Shown: positions 11,589 to 24,019 of the stretch, one piece after another | Layout: the number at the start of each line of letters is the position of its first letter | Position numbering within the stretch: the stretch's first letter is position 1 | NCBI GenBank assembly: GCA_003971905.1 | Contig: RSEE01000059.1 | Span: forward strand, 62,001 to 126,000 | Direction: 5' to 3' | DNA length: 64,000 nucleotides | Source: Moniliella sp. 'wahieum' | Lineage: Eukaryota; Basidiomycota; Moniliellomycetes; Moniliellales; Moniliellaceae | Made by a program: the position numbers and the translations under genes | Notes under the pieces: generated by a model | The model's database searches: none | The model's input: the letters and a program-made list of their open reading frames with translations, nothing else | Told to the model about the DNA's origin: nothing

Positions 11589-14500
11589 TCATCCATCCTG
11601 TTTGGGCTTGGGCCCTGCGATCCAGGCAGAGGGGCGGGGAGGGTGAACCGCTACCCGTCCTATGGTCTTTGGGGGCGGAGCACGGGCCGTGCCTAAGCTA
11701 GGCGCAGGTTGGACTGGTGCACTGGACGCACCTGGGATATCGTGTGTGTCGAGGGTTAACGGGGTGGCAGCAGTACCGCTCACGGCGGGGTACGTTTTTT
11801 GCCCAACGGTTTGGAGCGGGGGTAAATGTGATGGATCCAGGGTGGAGTAAGGCCTGGGAAGGGGTGAGGCGTGTATGTGGGTCCCAGTCGAGGCAACGGG
11901 TAAGAAAGTCAAGGAAGAGTAGGTCGAAGCAGCGGAGGGATTGGCTCAGGGTCTTGCTTCCTGGTATACGGTGTTTGCCCTTTGAGTTGGTTAGGTGAAG
12001 TGGGGAGCCGGTTTCTGAGAAGAAGAGTTGTGCGCGCGAAGCTGGAGCCAGCACCGAGGAGGAAGGTACACCGAAAATTCCATAATGCAAGCAAGTTGTT
12101 CCTCTTCGTTCTCCCCCGGGAACAGCGGGTACCCATGTACATCTCGGCCAAGATGCAGCCCAGACTCCACATGTCGATCTCTGATAGGATAGGATAGATA
12201 TGGTATTAGGTGCCGACAGAGGTCTCAGTCAATACCGGGTCGTGTCAAATGCATAAAGGAATAAAGTACAGCAGACGTACCCAGACCATAATCGATACCG
12301 AGGATGACTTCCGGCGCACGGTAAAAGCGACTTTGGATGTAAGTATAGATACTTTGGTTGGCAAAGCACGCCGAGCCAAAATCAATGAGTTTGATACGAC
12401 ATTGCCGTGGGTGAACAAGGAGGATGTTCTCGGGCTTGAGGTCGCAGTGGACGAGGCGATGCTGTTGAAGCAGGTTGAGCGCCGTCAAAGCCTGGAGGGT
12501 AAAGCACCTGATGAGTCGGAGCGAACAGCCGTTAAAGGAGGTACACTTGAGTAGCTCGTATAAGTTGATACTCAGTAATTCCATCACGATGCACAGGTGA
12601 TTGCGGAAGGAGAATGCGTCGCGAACATGAATGAGTGCCTTGTTATCCTCCTCATCCCAACTAGCCAACTGAGAAAGTACCTCGCTCTCCAACAAAGCTT
12701 GTTGGTGGAACCGTTTCTTGTTGCGAATCAGTTTGACTGCGACCCAGTCCCCCGTCTTGTGATCTTTGCATTTGAGTACTTGGCCAAACGACCCGCGCCC
12801 CAGAGACTGTACCACCTCGTACCGGTATCCCAATGATCTTGCACCACCACCTGGTAATCACCCTTCATCGTCGTACCCAAAGTTGTTTTGGGGGAAGGCA
12901 AGCGAGGCAAGATGTTTTCGTGCTGTGCCAGCGTAGTATACCTTCTTGCCTTTCATGCTTGTCTGCATCTCCCACTCTTCGTACTGGGACAAGACGTTGC
13001 CAAACATGACCTCAGCTTGGCGTACACTGAATTCGCGCGACGGGACCGTTGCGACGGGAGGGCCAAAGTGCTGATTCAAGTCGCCTGGGACACGCCTTGA
13101 GCCCGCTTACGCGCTTGGTATTGCTCAATGTACATGTTCATCTCTTCGTCGCCCACGATCCGGTCTCTCTCATGTTCTTCTGCCGCCTCCAACGGCGTGG
13201 GGGCCACTTGAGCACCAGCGAAGTCCGCAGCAACCGAGTTTAAGGGACCCGCGCCGCTCTCGTGCTTATGCCGTGGTGCATTTGTCGTCATATCCGCTTC
13301 TTGCCCGGCGCTGCGCATCTCGTCTGCACGCAGTATGAGACCATGAAGAATCTCTTCCTCTTCCAACGTCAGGTCGAGGGCGGGTGGGCAAGCAGGTTCC
13401 GAACTCGTGGCATGATCTGTTCGGTCTCCTTGACCGTCTTTGCCTCGGCGCAATCGTTTAGAAGGGTGATGATAGTGGAGGATAAACCGAGGGAAGCTTG
13501 AGTTCCGCTTGACATTTGGACCGACTGGGAGGAAGGGTGGAGCGAAGCAGAAGCACGATGGGCAAGGCGAGTATCGCCCACTTGCTTTTGTAAATGTTGA
13601 AGAGGTGCGATGACTGGGGGATGGGGTGGAGCTGGACCGTGATAGGAATCGCGAGTCAGTTGCAGCAGCGAGACGAGGAGGCACAACTCCCGTGCCTCGG
13701 CCTGGGGTGAGCACATCGGGACTCAGAGGGGAGATGTGAAAGGTGGGAGGGGGTATATCTGGCACATAACATGGCTGGCCCTCCCTGTCCCCTCTGCGCC
13801 GGGTAAGGTCCATGCTCATCACCTTTTGCTCGAGCTGAAGTGGTGCGAGTGGGCCGGCCGGCTTGGCGGCGCGGATGAGGACATGGGCGACTTGCTCACC
13901 CCAGGCCCAGGCAACGTTGTTGTTCTTGTTCTTCGAGGGGGGAGAAGGGGTTTGGGTTTGGTTTGGGTTTGGTCGCAGGACGAGCCAATACGGTGTGCCT
14001 GAACTGCACCACCAAGAGCAGGGTGTCGATAATGTTCTCCCCCTCCTCCCTCCGGCTTCGTCCCATTGGTTGATTCGGTTGCAAGGAGCTGGCTGAGGGA
14101 TGTGCTCCATTCCATGACCCTGACGGTAACAGTGCCCGCATCCTGCTTGGTCGGGAAGGAGATGTGCAGTCGGCGCCAGCCTCCGACAGGGGGCGGGAGG
14201 GACGAGAGCTGCGGACCCACGCCGACTGCGTCGGAAAAAGGTGGGAGTCCAACGAGATTTAGGACGACTTTCTCTTCCTTCGGCCGGAGTCGAACGTGCA
14301 GTGCGCTCCCCCGTTGCGACAAGTTTCTGCTCCATCCAACCCGTTGACATGGCCATCGCAGCTGAAACAGAGGCAGAGGCCGCGACGGGAGGTGCATGGG
14401 TCGGAATGTTTGACGCCCCGCCGTTAGCCGTAACGGAGGTAGATGATACCGGACCATGAGCTACAGCGCCCAATAAGGCAACCTTAGTAGGCTGTTCTGG

Positions 14501-16215
14501 GTCAGTAGAGAGAGGTTGGGGTAAAGGAGGGTCTCTGTGCAGGCTCTCTGCCGCGACAGTGGGGAGAGGTCTGGTTGGTGTGGGTGAGCCCGGTAACATT
14601 CTAACCTGTGAGGGAGAGGAGACAGGAGGAAGAACAGGACTGGACTCCCCTCTCTTGCCTGGCAACTTGATGGCCAACTTGGACATGCGCCGGGCCTTGT
14701 GAGAAGTAATTTCATCAGCTGGGGGGGCGCGAGCCAGGTTCTCAACCGCGGTGTCAGCTGGAGATTCCTTGTCCTTGTCCTTGTCCTTATCCTTGTCCTT
14801 ATCCGTATCCGTATCCTTATCCTTCTGCTTCTCTCTCATAGCATATTCGGAGGACGGGCGGAAGACGCGTGAGAGACCCGAGAGGCTCAGTCGGCGGGGG
14901 GGAGGTGCGGGACGGAGTGGGCGGGAGGGTGACTTGGGACTTATCTTCCGAGGCGTGAATCCCAGCCCCAGCTTGCTTCCCACTTGGCGATACGGGGGGG
15001 TGGAAGTGCGGGAGCGAAAGCGGGAGCGGGAAGGGGCGGGTGCGGGCGCGGACCTTGTCAAGATGAAGCGAGGGAAGAAGTTTGGCGCGGGCAGATGGAG
15101 CAGATGGACCGGGTGGGGGCAAGAAGTACGGTTCAAGTCGCCGTCGCCAGCGGGCAACGGCAGGATTGATACCCAACTTGGGCAGCGTAGCTGAAGAGGC
15201 TTGGTACGCTCGCGGAGAAGACGGGTTGGACTTGGACAGCCGCTGGGCGCATGAAGTAGCCGCATGGGACATGGGTTGGGGTTGGGGTTGGGTTGGGGTT
15301 GGAGTTGGGTTTGGGGTTGGGACGTATTGGGAGACGCGCGGGCAGAGGCATGGGTAGCAACCGTGGCATCACTGTCCCTACCGGGCCGGGGCGATAAGCC
15401 TGGGCTGGGAGGGTAGAGGAGGAGGATCGGGGAGGAGAGAAGCAGGTAAGAGGTCGGGTGCTGTGGACGCTGAGACGGGGCCCTTCCAGGCTGAGGGGGG
15501 CAGGGCAGGGCCGTTGGACAAGGTAATAGCTGGGATGGAAGCGCGAGTGAGCGGGGCAAGGGGTGGGACTTTGCTGGGAGAGATGCGATTGGCCAGGTGG
15601 GCATGGGCGAAAGGAGGGGAGGCAGTGAGGGGTTGGGGTTGGGGTTGGGGGCGGGGGCGAGCGCGAGGGCGAACGCGAGGGAGAGCGGGGTAGAGAAAGG
15701 CGGCGCAGGGAAAGCGGGAGGGACAAGCGTGGGAGCGAGATGCGAGGAGGATTATGGTGTGCTGGGACACTGGGGGTAAGGGAGTCGCGCCGGGGCGGAG
15801 GCGGGGAGGGGAGGGAAGGATGGACGCGCACAGGGCTGGGAGAGAGCTGGGGAAGAGGGGTCAGTGGGTGGATTGGAACTTGTTCAACGCGAGGGATACG
15901 CACGTGAGGCGGCAAGAGTGCTGGCGAGGCAGCTGCCGAGGGGGGAGCTGATGCGGACACGGCAAGGGCAGGCTGGGTGAGCTGGGTGGGCGCAGTGGGC
16001 GCAGTGGGCGCGGCGGCGGGGGGGAGGGTGGGCAAGGCGAGGGAGCTGGCGAGCGAGGCGGGGGTGGCGGAGGCGGAGGCGGTCGAGGAGAGAGAGAAGC
16101 GGCTGGGGGGCTCGACGTGCTCCAGCCCGTCGATGGGCACTTGCAACTCCTCGTCCTCGTCGTCCGAGGCGGGCCGGAGCAGAGGCAGCGCGGATGGGGC
16201 GGCGGCGGTGTCCAT
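11589..16215 (-). CDS. POM1: Pom1-like DYRK-family protein kinase
   Basis: Ser/Thr kinase of the DYRK/CMGC class. In fission yeast Pom1 acts at cell tips in polarity and cell-size control. Translation probably starts at 16215 (MDTAAAPSALPLLRPASDDE). A very long Ser/Pro-rich, low-complexity N-terminus includes a KDKD/TDTD stretch (about 14760-14825). The kinase region follows. A pre-kinase segment (FPQNNFGYDDEG, about 12870-12905) leads into YRYEVVQSLGRGSFGQVLK (glycine loop), VAVKLIRNKKRFHQQ (catalytic lysine), HCDLKPENILL (catalytic Asp), IDFGSACF (DFG) and YTYIQSRFYRAPEVILG with the DYRK YxY activation motif. The 100-base intron 12280-12181 joins DYGL to EIDMWSLGCILAEMY. A later segment, CLDWDPHTRLTPSQALLHP, ends the kinase fold. 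The C-terminal tail ends at 11589 or 11698, depending on the frame. Frameshifts occur near 12835, 13090 and in the tail. Confidence 0.88.
14758..14825 (-). repeat. Hexanucleotide repeat coding for alternating Lys-Asp in the POM1-like gene
   Basis: A CTTGTC/CTTATC-type tandem encodes an alternating KD/TD tract in the disordered N-terminus of the kinase. A second low-complexity tract at about 15268-15320 (GGTTGG-like units on the plus strand) encodes Pro-Asn-Pro-Thr repeats. It resembles telomeric DNA in composition but is coding and irregular. Confidence 0.7.
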
Positions 16216-16608
16216 GGCGGGGATGGGGGCGGGAGCAAGGGAGGCGGAGGAGGCGGAGGAGGAGGCGGCGCATGGGCCGCATGCATCCGTCTGCTGTTCC
16301 GGAGGCTGCCAATGCGCGGCGTGGGCGGCGTGGTACCAGCTAAGCACGACAGCTGCGCCACACGTCCATCCGCCATCAGCGCAGCCATCCGCCTCAGCCT
16401 CTGCCAGCTCCCCCACACTGTCACATGTGATGTCGCCTGTCACATCCTACCTCTCCCATCCCCAGCACCACATCACGTGTCCTTGCCTTTCAACATCAAT
16501 GCGCACCTTCAGCACTCCCCGCCCCCTTGCACGCCAGCTCGGATCTACGCCCCCCTCCCTTGCCTCATCTCCGATCTCATGCCCTAGGCGCGGACGGCCA
16601 TTGCATTG
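16216..16608. other. Spacer upstream of POM1-like gene and downstream of LCMT1
   Basis: This 393-base stretch should hold the POM1-like promoter and the 3' end of the methyltransferase transcript. I see no gene and no clear motif in it. Confidence 0.4.
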
Positions 16609-18205
16609 CTACAGCGTCCGTGCTCCGACAGTGATGGTGTAGTGGTGCAGCAGCAACTCCAGCTCCTCCAGCTCGTCCAGCCCCTCCACCTGCGACAGGC
16701 GCGCCTTGGTTCCCGACGGGATCGTGGCCCAGATGGTGGAGAGGGCGGTGGTGTGGGCCTGGACATGGACATCCGCATGGACATCCGCATGGGCCGCACT
16801 CCAAGTTGACACCGACGTCGAAGTCGAAGTTGACGCCGACATCGAAGCCGACGCCGGTGGGGCGAGAGCGTGGCGCATCCGCCGCACATGATCTTCCGGT
16901 ACGCACGTGGCTTTTGCGCCGGGGATCGTGAGGCCGCGTGCGGCGAGGTTGTGGAGCATGACCTGACCAAACTCAGATACCTTCCTGTGTCCCTGTGGCT
17001 TACTGTCGCCCGTGTACCCTGAGAGCACCACGTCGTAACTTACCACTGCGACTTGCGGAGCTGCACCGAGCACATCGGACGCCAAGTAGCGCAGCACGGA
17101 TTCGCCCACCTCCGGGGGCAGGTAGAGCAAGAAACATTCTGCCACCAGTACAGTTGGCAGGCTGGGGTCCAGTCGCTTGCCCAACGCTTCCCGCAGAACG
17201 TTGGCACGTGCTGGTTCGCCCACCAGCTCACGCACATCGCACGCCATCAAGTGGTAGCCTACGGCCGGTGCGTCCAGGTCGTCCCAGAGGAAGATATGTG
17301 GACGTTGGACATATCGCCCAACGTGGTGGACAGCGCCTCGGAACGTACAATCCGCTCCACCTTGTTCTTAGTGATCTGAGCAAAGTCCAATTCGATGTAC
17401 TTGGCCACCTTGGGCCCCAACACCCCAGATCCGCCTATCGTCTCACGTCAGCAACCATGCAGCAAAGGGCGCGGGGGGGGGGGGGGGATAAGGGATGAGG
17501 AGGGGCGGGGTACTCGTAACCTGCAACACAACTTACCTTCAAGCGCCAAAACCGCTGTCGCTTCCGGCACCAAGACTGATGATCTGGACCGGACGCGGAC
17601 GCGGACCCGATCCCAATCCCGATCCCGATCCTGATCCCGATCCCGAGGCTGGCGCTGGGGGCTGCTGTGGCGCAGGTGACTGTGCGACGACGACTCCAAT
17701 CGGAAAGGTTGCCCCAGTCCGGGCAAGTTGGTGCCGAGGATAAACGCATCCACCACCTCGTCGACAGCAGCACAGCGAAGGTAAGTACCGAGGTTAATCA
17801 CAGGTGGGCGTTTCCACGCGACATTGGAAGCAACCGGTACGGCGTGGCCGCCCGGCACGACTTTCCACGCTGCCTGGCCATGGGTGGCAGGGGAAACCAG
17901 GGCGGCGGCATACGGGTCGGGAGGGAGGTATCCGGCCTCGATAGCGCTGAGGCGGGAAAGGAGCGCGTCGCTATCTGTTGAACGAACGGCATCGTCGGCG
18001 GCTGTGGTGGATGTGCCGGGGCTGGACGACGACGGTGGGAGCGCGGCGCGCCGAGACTGAGACTGAGGTTGAGAGTGCGAGCGGGCGGCGGGAGGGTGGC
18101 GCCGCCGGGCGGGAGCGGGGGCGGAACACGAGCGGAGGAGAGGGCTGGACGGCGGCGGGTAGCGCCGCAGCGGGTGGGGCGGAGACGGGGGGGGGGGGGA
18201 GACAT
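16609..18205 (-). CDS. PPM1: Leucine carboxyl methyltransferase (PP2A methyltransferase, LCMT1/Ppm1)
   Basis: SAM-dependent enzyme that methylates the C-terminal leucine of the PP2A catalytic subunit. Family motifs: DALLSRLSAIEAGYLPPDPY (about 17970-17912), KRPPVINLGTYLR (about 17820-17782), SLGAGSD with RFWRLK (SAM site, about 17580-17540), KVAKYIELDFAQITKNKVER (about 17410-17350), LMACDVREL (about 17250), TVLVAECFLLYLPPEV, and VSEFGQVMLHNLAARGLTIPG. The C-terminus ELLLHHYTITVGA matches the family end. The intron 17536-17435 (GTAAGT donor, TAG acceptor) splits the SAM-binding region, with one base missing just before it. A low-complexity Arg/Asp insertion (about 17600-17660) lies between GTYLR and SLGAG. 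The ATG at 18205 precedes a long C run; it is a tentative start. The gene is divergent from the protease at 18502. Confidence 0.85.
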
Positions 18206-18501
18206 CACACGTGGTGGCGACGGCAGGACGGGGGAAGCCAGCAGCAAGGACTGGCAGTGGTGCGGTGGATTGATTAATGACGCCTCGGCGGGGGCCCCGG
18301 GGTGAAACAGTGGGCAGGAAGATTGAGTAATTGCAGGGGGGGCCTCGCGCAGCCGGTCAGTGACCAACCCCAAGCGATGGGCCGTCGTGATCACAATCGG
18401 TGATTGGCTGCGCACACACCGTCTGGGGCGGAACGCAGCGGAAGTAGGCTACTCTGATAATCAACCAGAGCGGGTCTCCTGTCGGGGGGACTTGCTTATC
18501 T
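18206..18501. promoter_or_regulatory. Divergent promoter region, LCMT1 and serine protease
   Basis: About 300 bases separate the two divergent start sites. A bidirectional promoter is inferred from geometry alone; no specific operator is evident. Confidence 0.35.
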
Positions 18502-20264
18502 ATGGTGCCAACAAAACTGGTGCCGCCACCACCTGCTTTGGTTCGCCACTTCAAGCTCAAGCTCAAGCTGGACGGCAAGCCTGCGGCCATGCACCTCGTC
18601 CGCGCGCTCGCCACTCGCGCATGGCGCACACGCGCCGCGCCCACCGCTCCTCCCGGCCGTCCGCTGCACGTACGCGCCCTGCTCGACCCTGCTGCGCATT
18701 CGGTCGACTTTGAGTTACCGCGGATGCCCAAGGACGCAATCGAGGTCGTTCCCGAGATGGTGCCGGGCGGATTCGAGTACCACTGGCACGTGCGCCCGCG
18801 GGACCAGAGTCCGCCCGTAACCCCTGTGCGCCCGCACAGTCCGCACGGCATTGCTCCCTTCCCCCCCGCTCGGCGCTGCTGCTTCGCCCGCCGCGCCGGC
18901 TGGGACGGGGACAGCGGAGAACAGGAAGTGCCCCCACCCCGTTGCTCCGGATGGCCGATCGTTGCTTGACACGCGCCTCATATCGGCTGCTCGGAGGTAT
19001 TCCGCGAGCTGGTGTCCGCAGTCTGCCTGACCTCAAGCAGTTGATCAACCACTTTGATCTGCGTGCGGGCGTGCATATGACTTTGAGTTGCCTATGGAAT
19101 CAACTCCTGCGAGTGAGCGTCGCACGCCGATCACCAGTCCTCTCACTCCGATTCAGGAGTTGCGCGCGGCACGGGACGATGGCAGCCTGTTGGTAGGGTA
19201 CGTGTCGGGTCCGTTGGAGGACCCATCAGCCTTGGCCGACACGCATCTACGTGTATCCGTGTGCAGTGGGTTTGCTATTGCCGGTGAAGCGCACATGCCT
19301 TCCCCTGGACCGCTTATGGTGACCTGTGCTCACACACTGCAAAACGCATTCCGTGTTCCTCTGGTGCCGCGTGGCAGTACCGCGGCGCAAGAAGGCTTTA
19401 TGCCTCACAGCGTGGCATTTGCCACTCGAGGCAGGTGCCATCTATCCCATCCGTCGTCTTGTCTCTGTCTCTTCACTTCCGCTGTCCGATGTGATTCTGT
19501 ACCAACTTGATCCTAGCCCATCTTGCCTGCTGGGATGAGCGAGCCTGCTGCGTTGCGTACGCTGCCCGTCTCCCCGTATCCCGCCGTGGTTGGTACGGAG
19601 GTGGCGGTATCCTCCTTTACCGGGTGGGGGGGGAGAGCACGCCAGCGTTCCCCGGTGTGGATGTGGATGTGGATGTGGATGTGGATGTGGGTGTGGACGG
19701 GAGAGAATGGGGCAGTGGACGGACGGTCGTTAGGGGAACGCAAGAAGGAGCTACGGAAACGAAATGTGGCTGGTCGGAGCCGGTGGGGCCGGGCAGAAGT
19801 GATCAAGTACCGTGACGAGTGTGGGGCCGAGGCGCATACCGGCACGTACGACAGCCTGTCCCAGATGGAATTCAAAGTGCTCCGTACAGCCGGGACAATC
19901 CACCTATGTGGCAAGCGCGGGAAAGCTTGAGCGCTGCCGAGTCGGATGCTGCATCTTTGCCTTTGACGCCGGGCGACAAGGCACGTAAGCGTCCCACGCC
20001 GGATTTCCCTCCGCCTGGCTCGAGTGGCGGGCCGGTGGTAGATGTGGCGACGGGGGCGGTGGTAGGGATGGTCCGGAGCACCAAGTACGGGTTCCTTGCT
20101 GGCCGGCACGGCGACGCGGTCCCAGCCGAGCAACTGTTCAACCGTACGTGTTTGTGCTGGTGTGTGCAGGAGTGGAGTGGTGTGACGAGTGACTGACGCG
20201 AGTGTGTGTACATTGAGCAGTGTTTGCGCTCCCGGGCCTAGCGGAAGAAGTAGGAGCTGCGTGA
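18502..20264 (+). CDS. Trypsin-like (S1-fold) serine protease with N-terminal extension
   Basis: Start ATG at 18502 (MVPTKLVPPPPALVRHFKLK). An N-terminal region of about 200 residues, with DFELPRMPKDAIEVVPEMV, is not recognised. The protease part shows a complete candidate triad, although in different frames: His in MVTCAHTLQ (about 19315), Asp in SDVILYQLD (about 19490) and Ser in PGSSGGPVVD (about 20020-20050). A hexanucleotide GGATGT tract at about 19660-19695 encodes alternating Val-Asp between His/Asp and Ser. An intron at 20144-20220 gives a short last exon ending FALPGLAEEVGAA. No signal peptide is seen, so an intracellular role is likelier than secretion. At least four frameshifts are present. 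The substrate is unknown. Confidence 0.72.
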
Positions 20265-20699
20265 GTAGGTGGCTGAGTGGAGTTTCGGCACTACTTTCCG
20301 CTTCTCCATTGTCAAGTGCAATCAACGTTCAATTCAACAATCCTCTCCACACAGCTTAGATATGCCCTACAGCGCGCACACAGAGGTGGGGTTTGCGTGC
20401 TGTGCGTGTATGTCGGTGGACAAGGGTGGCGGCCACGGGAAGGGGAAGACCTGCGTAAGCGCAGGCGGAGAAGCCGGGCGCGCAAGCAATCTTAATCAGC
20501 CAGGAGCTGAGTACTAGGTATTGGGAGATTGAATATTGATATTGATATTTGATCCCGTCGGACAGGCGGCGGCGGAGGAGAAAAGGGAAATGTTCATACG
20601 CGACGCGTCTGGGCGCTGGGGTTAGCATATGCCACGCTCCTCCCTCTCGTCCCAGGAGGAGAGGGAGGCGAGGAGGCCACCACCGCTTTTTGCTCGGCC
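20265..20699. other. Spacer and promoter of PIF1
   Basis: No gene is visible. It contains a short ATTGATATTGATATTTGATC stretch near 20534 and the sequence GACGCGTC (an MCB-like ACGCGT core) at about 20602-20609, roughly 95 bases before the PIF1 ATG. Confidence 0.4.
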
Positions 20700-23600
20700 A
20701 TGCTCTCGCGCGTGTCGTCGCGCTGGGCCAGCGAGGATGACGACGAAGGGGCTGTGGATCGGACGCATCCGCACGCCCCCTCCCACCCCCCACCCCCCCC
20801 CCATCGGCCCACGCTCTCCACCAATGCCGACGCATGGTACGTTCCTACGCCCGGCCTGACATGTGACACCACTACAGACGCGTATCGTGTGCTAATCCTC
20901 CACGTCGCGTCCCTCTACCCTTGGTTGGTGCTGGCCCTCCCCTCTCCAGGGCCATGGAAACGATCGACAAGACCCAGCTCATTTCCCAGCAACAAAGGGC
21001 AGCCGAACTGGCACATGCGCGTATGCGTGCGCCTGCCTTCCCCCCGCGCTCCTACTACTACTCCTACTCCTGCGTCTGCGCCTGGGCCTGCACTTGCTCC
21101 TTCTGGCCCCGCGCGTGCTCCTGCTCCCGCTCCCGCCCCCTCCCACTGTCCGTAGTGTCCACCCATCACTTTGCGCACGCTTCCTCCCGCCCTGACGCGT
21201 CCGTGCCACTTTCTCGGCCATTGGACCGCGCACCTATTGCTTTGGGGAGCCCCCTGCCTTTCTGGGCATCGAAGACGGTGCTACGCGGGAAGTGCGATCT
21301 GCCCCTCGGTCCGCGGCGGCAGAGCCTACGCTGTCGGCGGAGCAAAAGGAGGTGTTTGATATGGTGTGCACGAGGGGCAGAGTCTCATGTTTACCGGGGG
21401 CGCCGGTACGGGAAAGTCAGTCTTGGTGCGTGCGATTGTCAAGTACGTATGTGACAGGTACGGGCCGCATCGGGTTGGGATCACAGCCACCACGGGCGTG
21501 GCGGCACTGCACATTGGTGGACGTACTTTGCATTCGTGGGCTGGAGTGGGCACAGGAACGGAACAGCGAAGCAGTTGGCGGATTACATCGCGCATGCGCG
21601 TAAAGATTGTCTCGACCGATGGTCAAGCGCGCATCTTGATCATTGATGAGGTGAGTATGCTCGATCCTGTGTTTTTTCGATAAACTCGAGTCGGTCGCGC
21701 GTGCGTTGCGACGGTCAAGGCAACCTTTTGGCGGAATCCAACTCGTTCTTGTTGGTGACTTTTACCAGTTGCCACCTGTCATCGTTCCCATGGCCAATTG
21801 GAAATCGGACCACGCCGATCACCGTAAGGCCAAGCAACTGCACGAAAGCAAGTGGCCGCGTACCTTCTCGGCTTCTGTTTGATGCGTTCCGGTGGTCCAA
21901 GTGTATCCCTGTGGTTGTGGTGCTGAAAACAGTGTTTCGCCAGTCGGACTCTAAGTTCGTTTCGATGCTTGAAGAACTGCGGCGTGGCCACTTGTCACTT
22001 CAGACTGTGCGGTTGTTTCCAGTCCCTCTCCCGCCCTTTGCCCATCCACGATGGCATTCTTCCCACTGAACTTTACCCCACACGCAACGAGGTGAGCAAC
22101 TCGAACGATGCACGTCTCCGCGCGCTGCGCACCCACACCGAAATTTACATGGCCAGGGACTGGAGCAAGGTGCACAAGGGCAAGCCCGATGCCATATCGG
22201 ACGACGTCAAGACCTGGCTGGACAAGGTCACCATGTTTCCGTACCAGCTCGAGCTGCGGGAAAAAGCACAGGTCATGCTGCTCAAGAATTGCAACGAAGA
22301 CTTGGTCAATGGCCCGTGGCATTGTCGTCCGATTCGTCCGATTCAACAAAGCCAGATACATTCGTGCACACCAGGGACGTGCGTTGTACCGCCTCGATGG
22401 GGTCCAGGCCAACACGACGTCGTCGTCCCGCTCCAGCTCTAGCTCGACTCGGTCAGTCAAAGTTGAACCCCACGTTAGTGGGGCCTCCAGCCGATCGGTC
22501 AAGACGGAACTCACACCACATCGCACTACCCGTCCGGCTCGACTCGGTCTGTCAAGGCCGAACCCCATGCCTTTGGGGGCTCGACTCGGTCTGTCAAAGC
22601 AGAACCCCACGGTTTGGGGACTCGGCCCGGTCCATCAAAGCAGAGCCCAGCACCGGTTCGCGCCGTTCGCACGGCGTCTCAGTCACCCAGCCTTCAACCA
22701 AGCCAGCCTCCGCCGCGTCGGGCGAATTGGACGAGTTTGACGAGTTTGACGATCCCGACATGGACGCCGCGTTGGCCCAGGTTGCTCTCACCTTGGACCC
22801 GGCGGACGTATCCTCGACCTCGGCTGGGGGGGCATCTTCACGTGCTCGTGCGCCCCACGCCCAAGGCGAGCGGGAGGGTGCTCCGGCGCAGGCTGACCGT
22901 CTGTCCGCCCGTCCGTTTCGTCGGGTGGAAAGTGAGGGCGCGCCGACGTGGCGGCATACGAGGTTGTTACAGGATTTGGCAGCTGAGCAGGCGCATGCGC
23001 AAGCGCAGGCGCAAGCGCGTCCGCTCGGCCGGGGCGAGATGTCTCGCACTAGGCACTTTTCCCAGCGTGCGTTCCAGCGATCCGTGTCGCAAGGGTCGCA
23101 GGCTGCCCCCGTATCTCGTACCTCGGTCGCAACCTCGCATGCGCGTGCGCGCGCCTTGTCTCCCATGATGTCTTCTGCCTTGGGACGAGACGAGCCACCA
23201 ACCCAAGCACACACTACAGCACAATCACAAAACCTTATCGAGATTGCGCTTCCTGCGACGTCGAGTGGTGGGAAGAGTGGGTTGGAGTTGGCGCAAGAGA
23301 ACCGGATGTACCCTGTGGTGCGCTTTGTGACTGGGAAAGAGTACCTGATCATCCCAGTGGAGCACCGAGTGGAAGATTCGCTCGGACGGGAGGAAGGGGT
23401 ACGGGTACAAGTGCCATTAACGTTAGCTTGGTCCATGTCGATCCACAAGGCACAGGGGATGACGTTGGATAAAGTATCGATTGACTTATCGCGGTCGTTT
23501 GAGAAGGGGCAGGCGTACGTTGCTTTGTCGCGCGCGACGGACTTGAATATGCTCCAAGTGCGTGGGTTTGCGCCGCACCGGATCCAGGCTGAGCCACTGG

Positions 23601-23859
23601 TGCTAGAGTGGGAAGAGAAGGTGCTGCTTGCCCAAGAAGAGTTTTTCCGCCAACGGGAACGCAACAAGAAACGCGCCCAGACCAAGAGCTAGACCTAGAC
23701 CAAGACCAAGGGCACCAGCTGAACAAAGCTACACCGGGCATCAAGGATGCGCTGCGTCTGACGCTCAAGGACAATGGCGTACCGACACATGCGTCGGTGC
23801 ATGCCCTGCTTGAAAAGCACAAACCGGCGCCTACGGCGAACAAGAAGCGTCGCATCTGA
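20700..23859 (+). CDS. PIF1: PIF1-family 5'-3' DNA helicase
   Basis: Superfamily 1B helicase acting on replication forks, telomeres, G-quadruplexes and mitochondrial DNA. Start ATG at 20700 ([17 protein letters not shown]). An intron at 20837-20949 leads in frame to [19 protein letters not shown]. Helicase motifs: [13 protein letters not shown], Walker [14 protein letters not shown] (about 21390), [19 protein letters not shown], Walker [13 protein letters not shown] (about 21640), [17 protein letters not shown] (about 21730-21780), [19 protein letters not shown], and the C-terminal [19 protein letters not shown] and [19 protein letters not shown] (about 23410-23575). A long Ser-rich and charged insertion (22430-23260) holds tandem SUMO-consensus repeats and [12 protein letters not shown]. 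One frame stops at 23692; another continues to NKKRRI and stops at 23859, which I prefer. Several frameshifts are present. Confidence 0.88.
22445..22650 (+). repeat. Tandem peptide-coding repeats with SUMO-consensus cores in PIF1
   Basis: Degenerate units of about 36-50 bases with a core TCGRTCNGTCAARG. Read through one frameshift they encode [42 protein letters not shown] and SIKAEPS. Each contains hydrophobic-Lys-x-Glu, the SUMO attachment consensus. Confidence 0.65.
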
Positions 23860-23989
23860 TTCAAGATCTGACCTCTCGCGCCATGCCACACTAACTAAAG
23901 AAAAGAAGAGAGGTGTGGATTGGCAATCTCACGCAGTACAACTACTATGTTCCATCATATAACCTGTTGGCAATACAGTTCTCTTCCCT

Positions 23990-24019
23990 ATCCGCATCCG
24001 CATCCGCATCCGCATCCGC
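23990..24019. repeat. ATCCGC hexanucleotide microsatellite
   Basis: About five tandem copies of ATCCGC lie in the spacer between the convergent PIF1 and carnitine acetyltransferase genes (23860-24155). That spacer shows no other feature. Confidence 0.8.

Noticed and set aside
11011-11592. 193-residue minus-strand frame downstream of the kinase
   Set aside because: Hydrophobic/Ser mixture without domain, likely 3' untranslated region.
15268-15320. Telomere-like GGTTGG stretch
   Set aside because: Irregular and coding for Pro/Asn/Thr in the Pom1-like kinase; no terminal or subtelomeric context.
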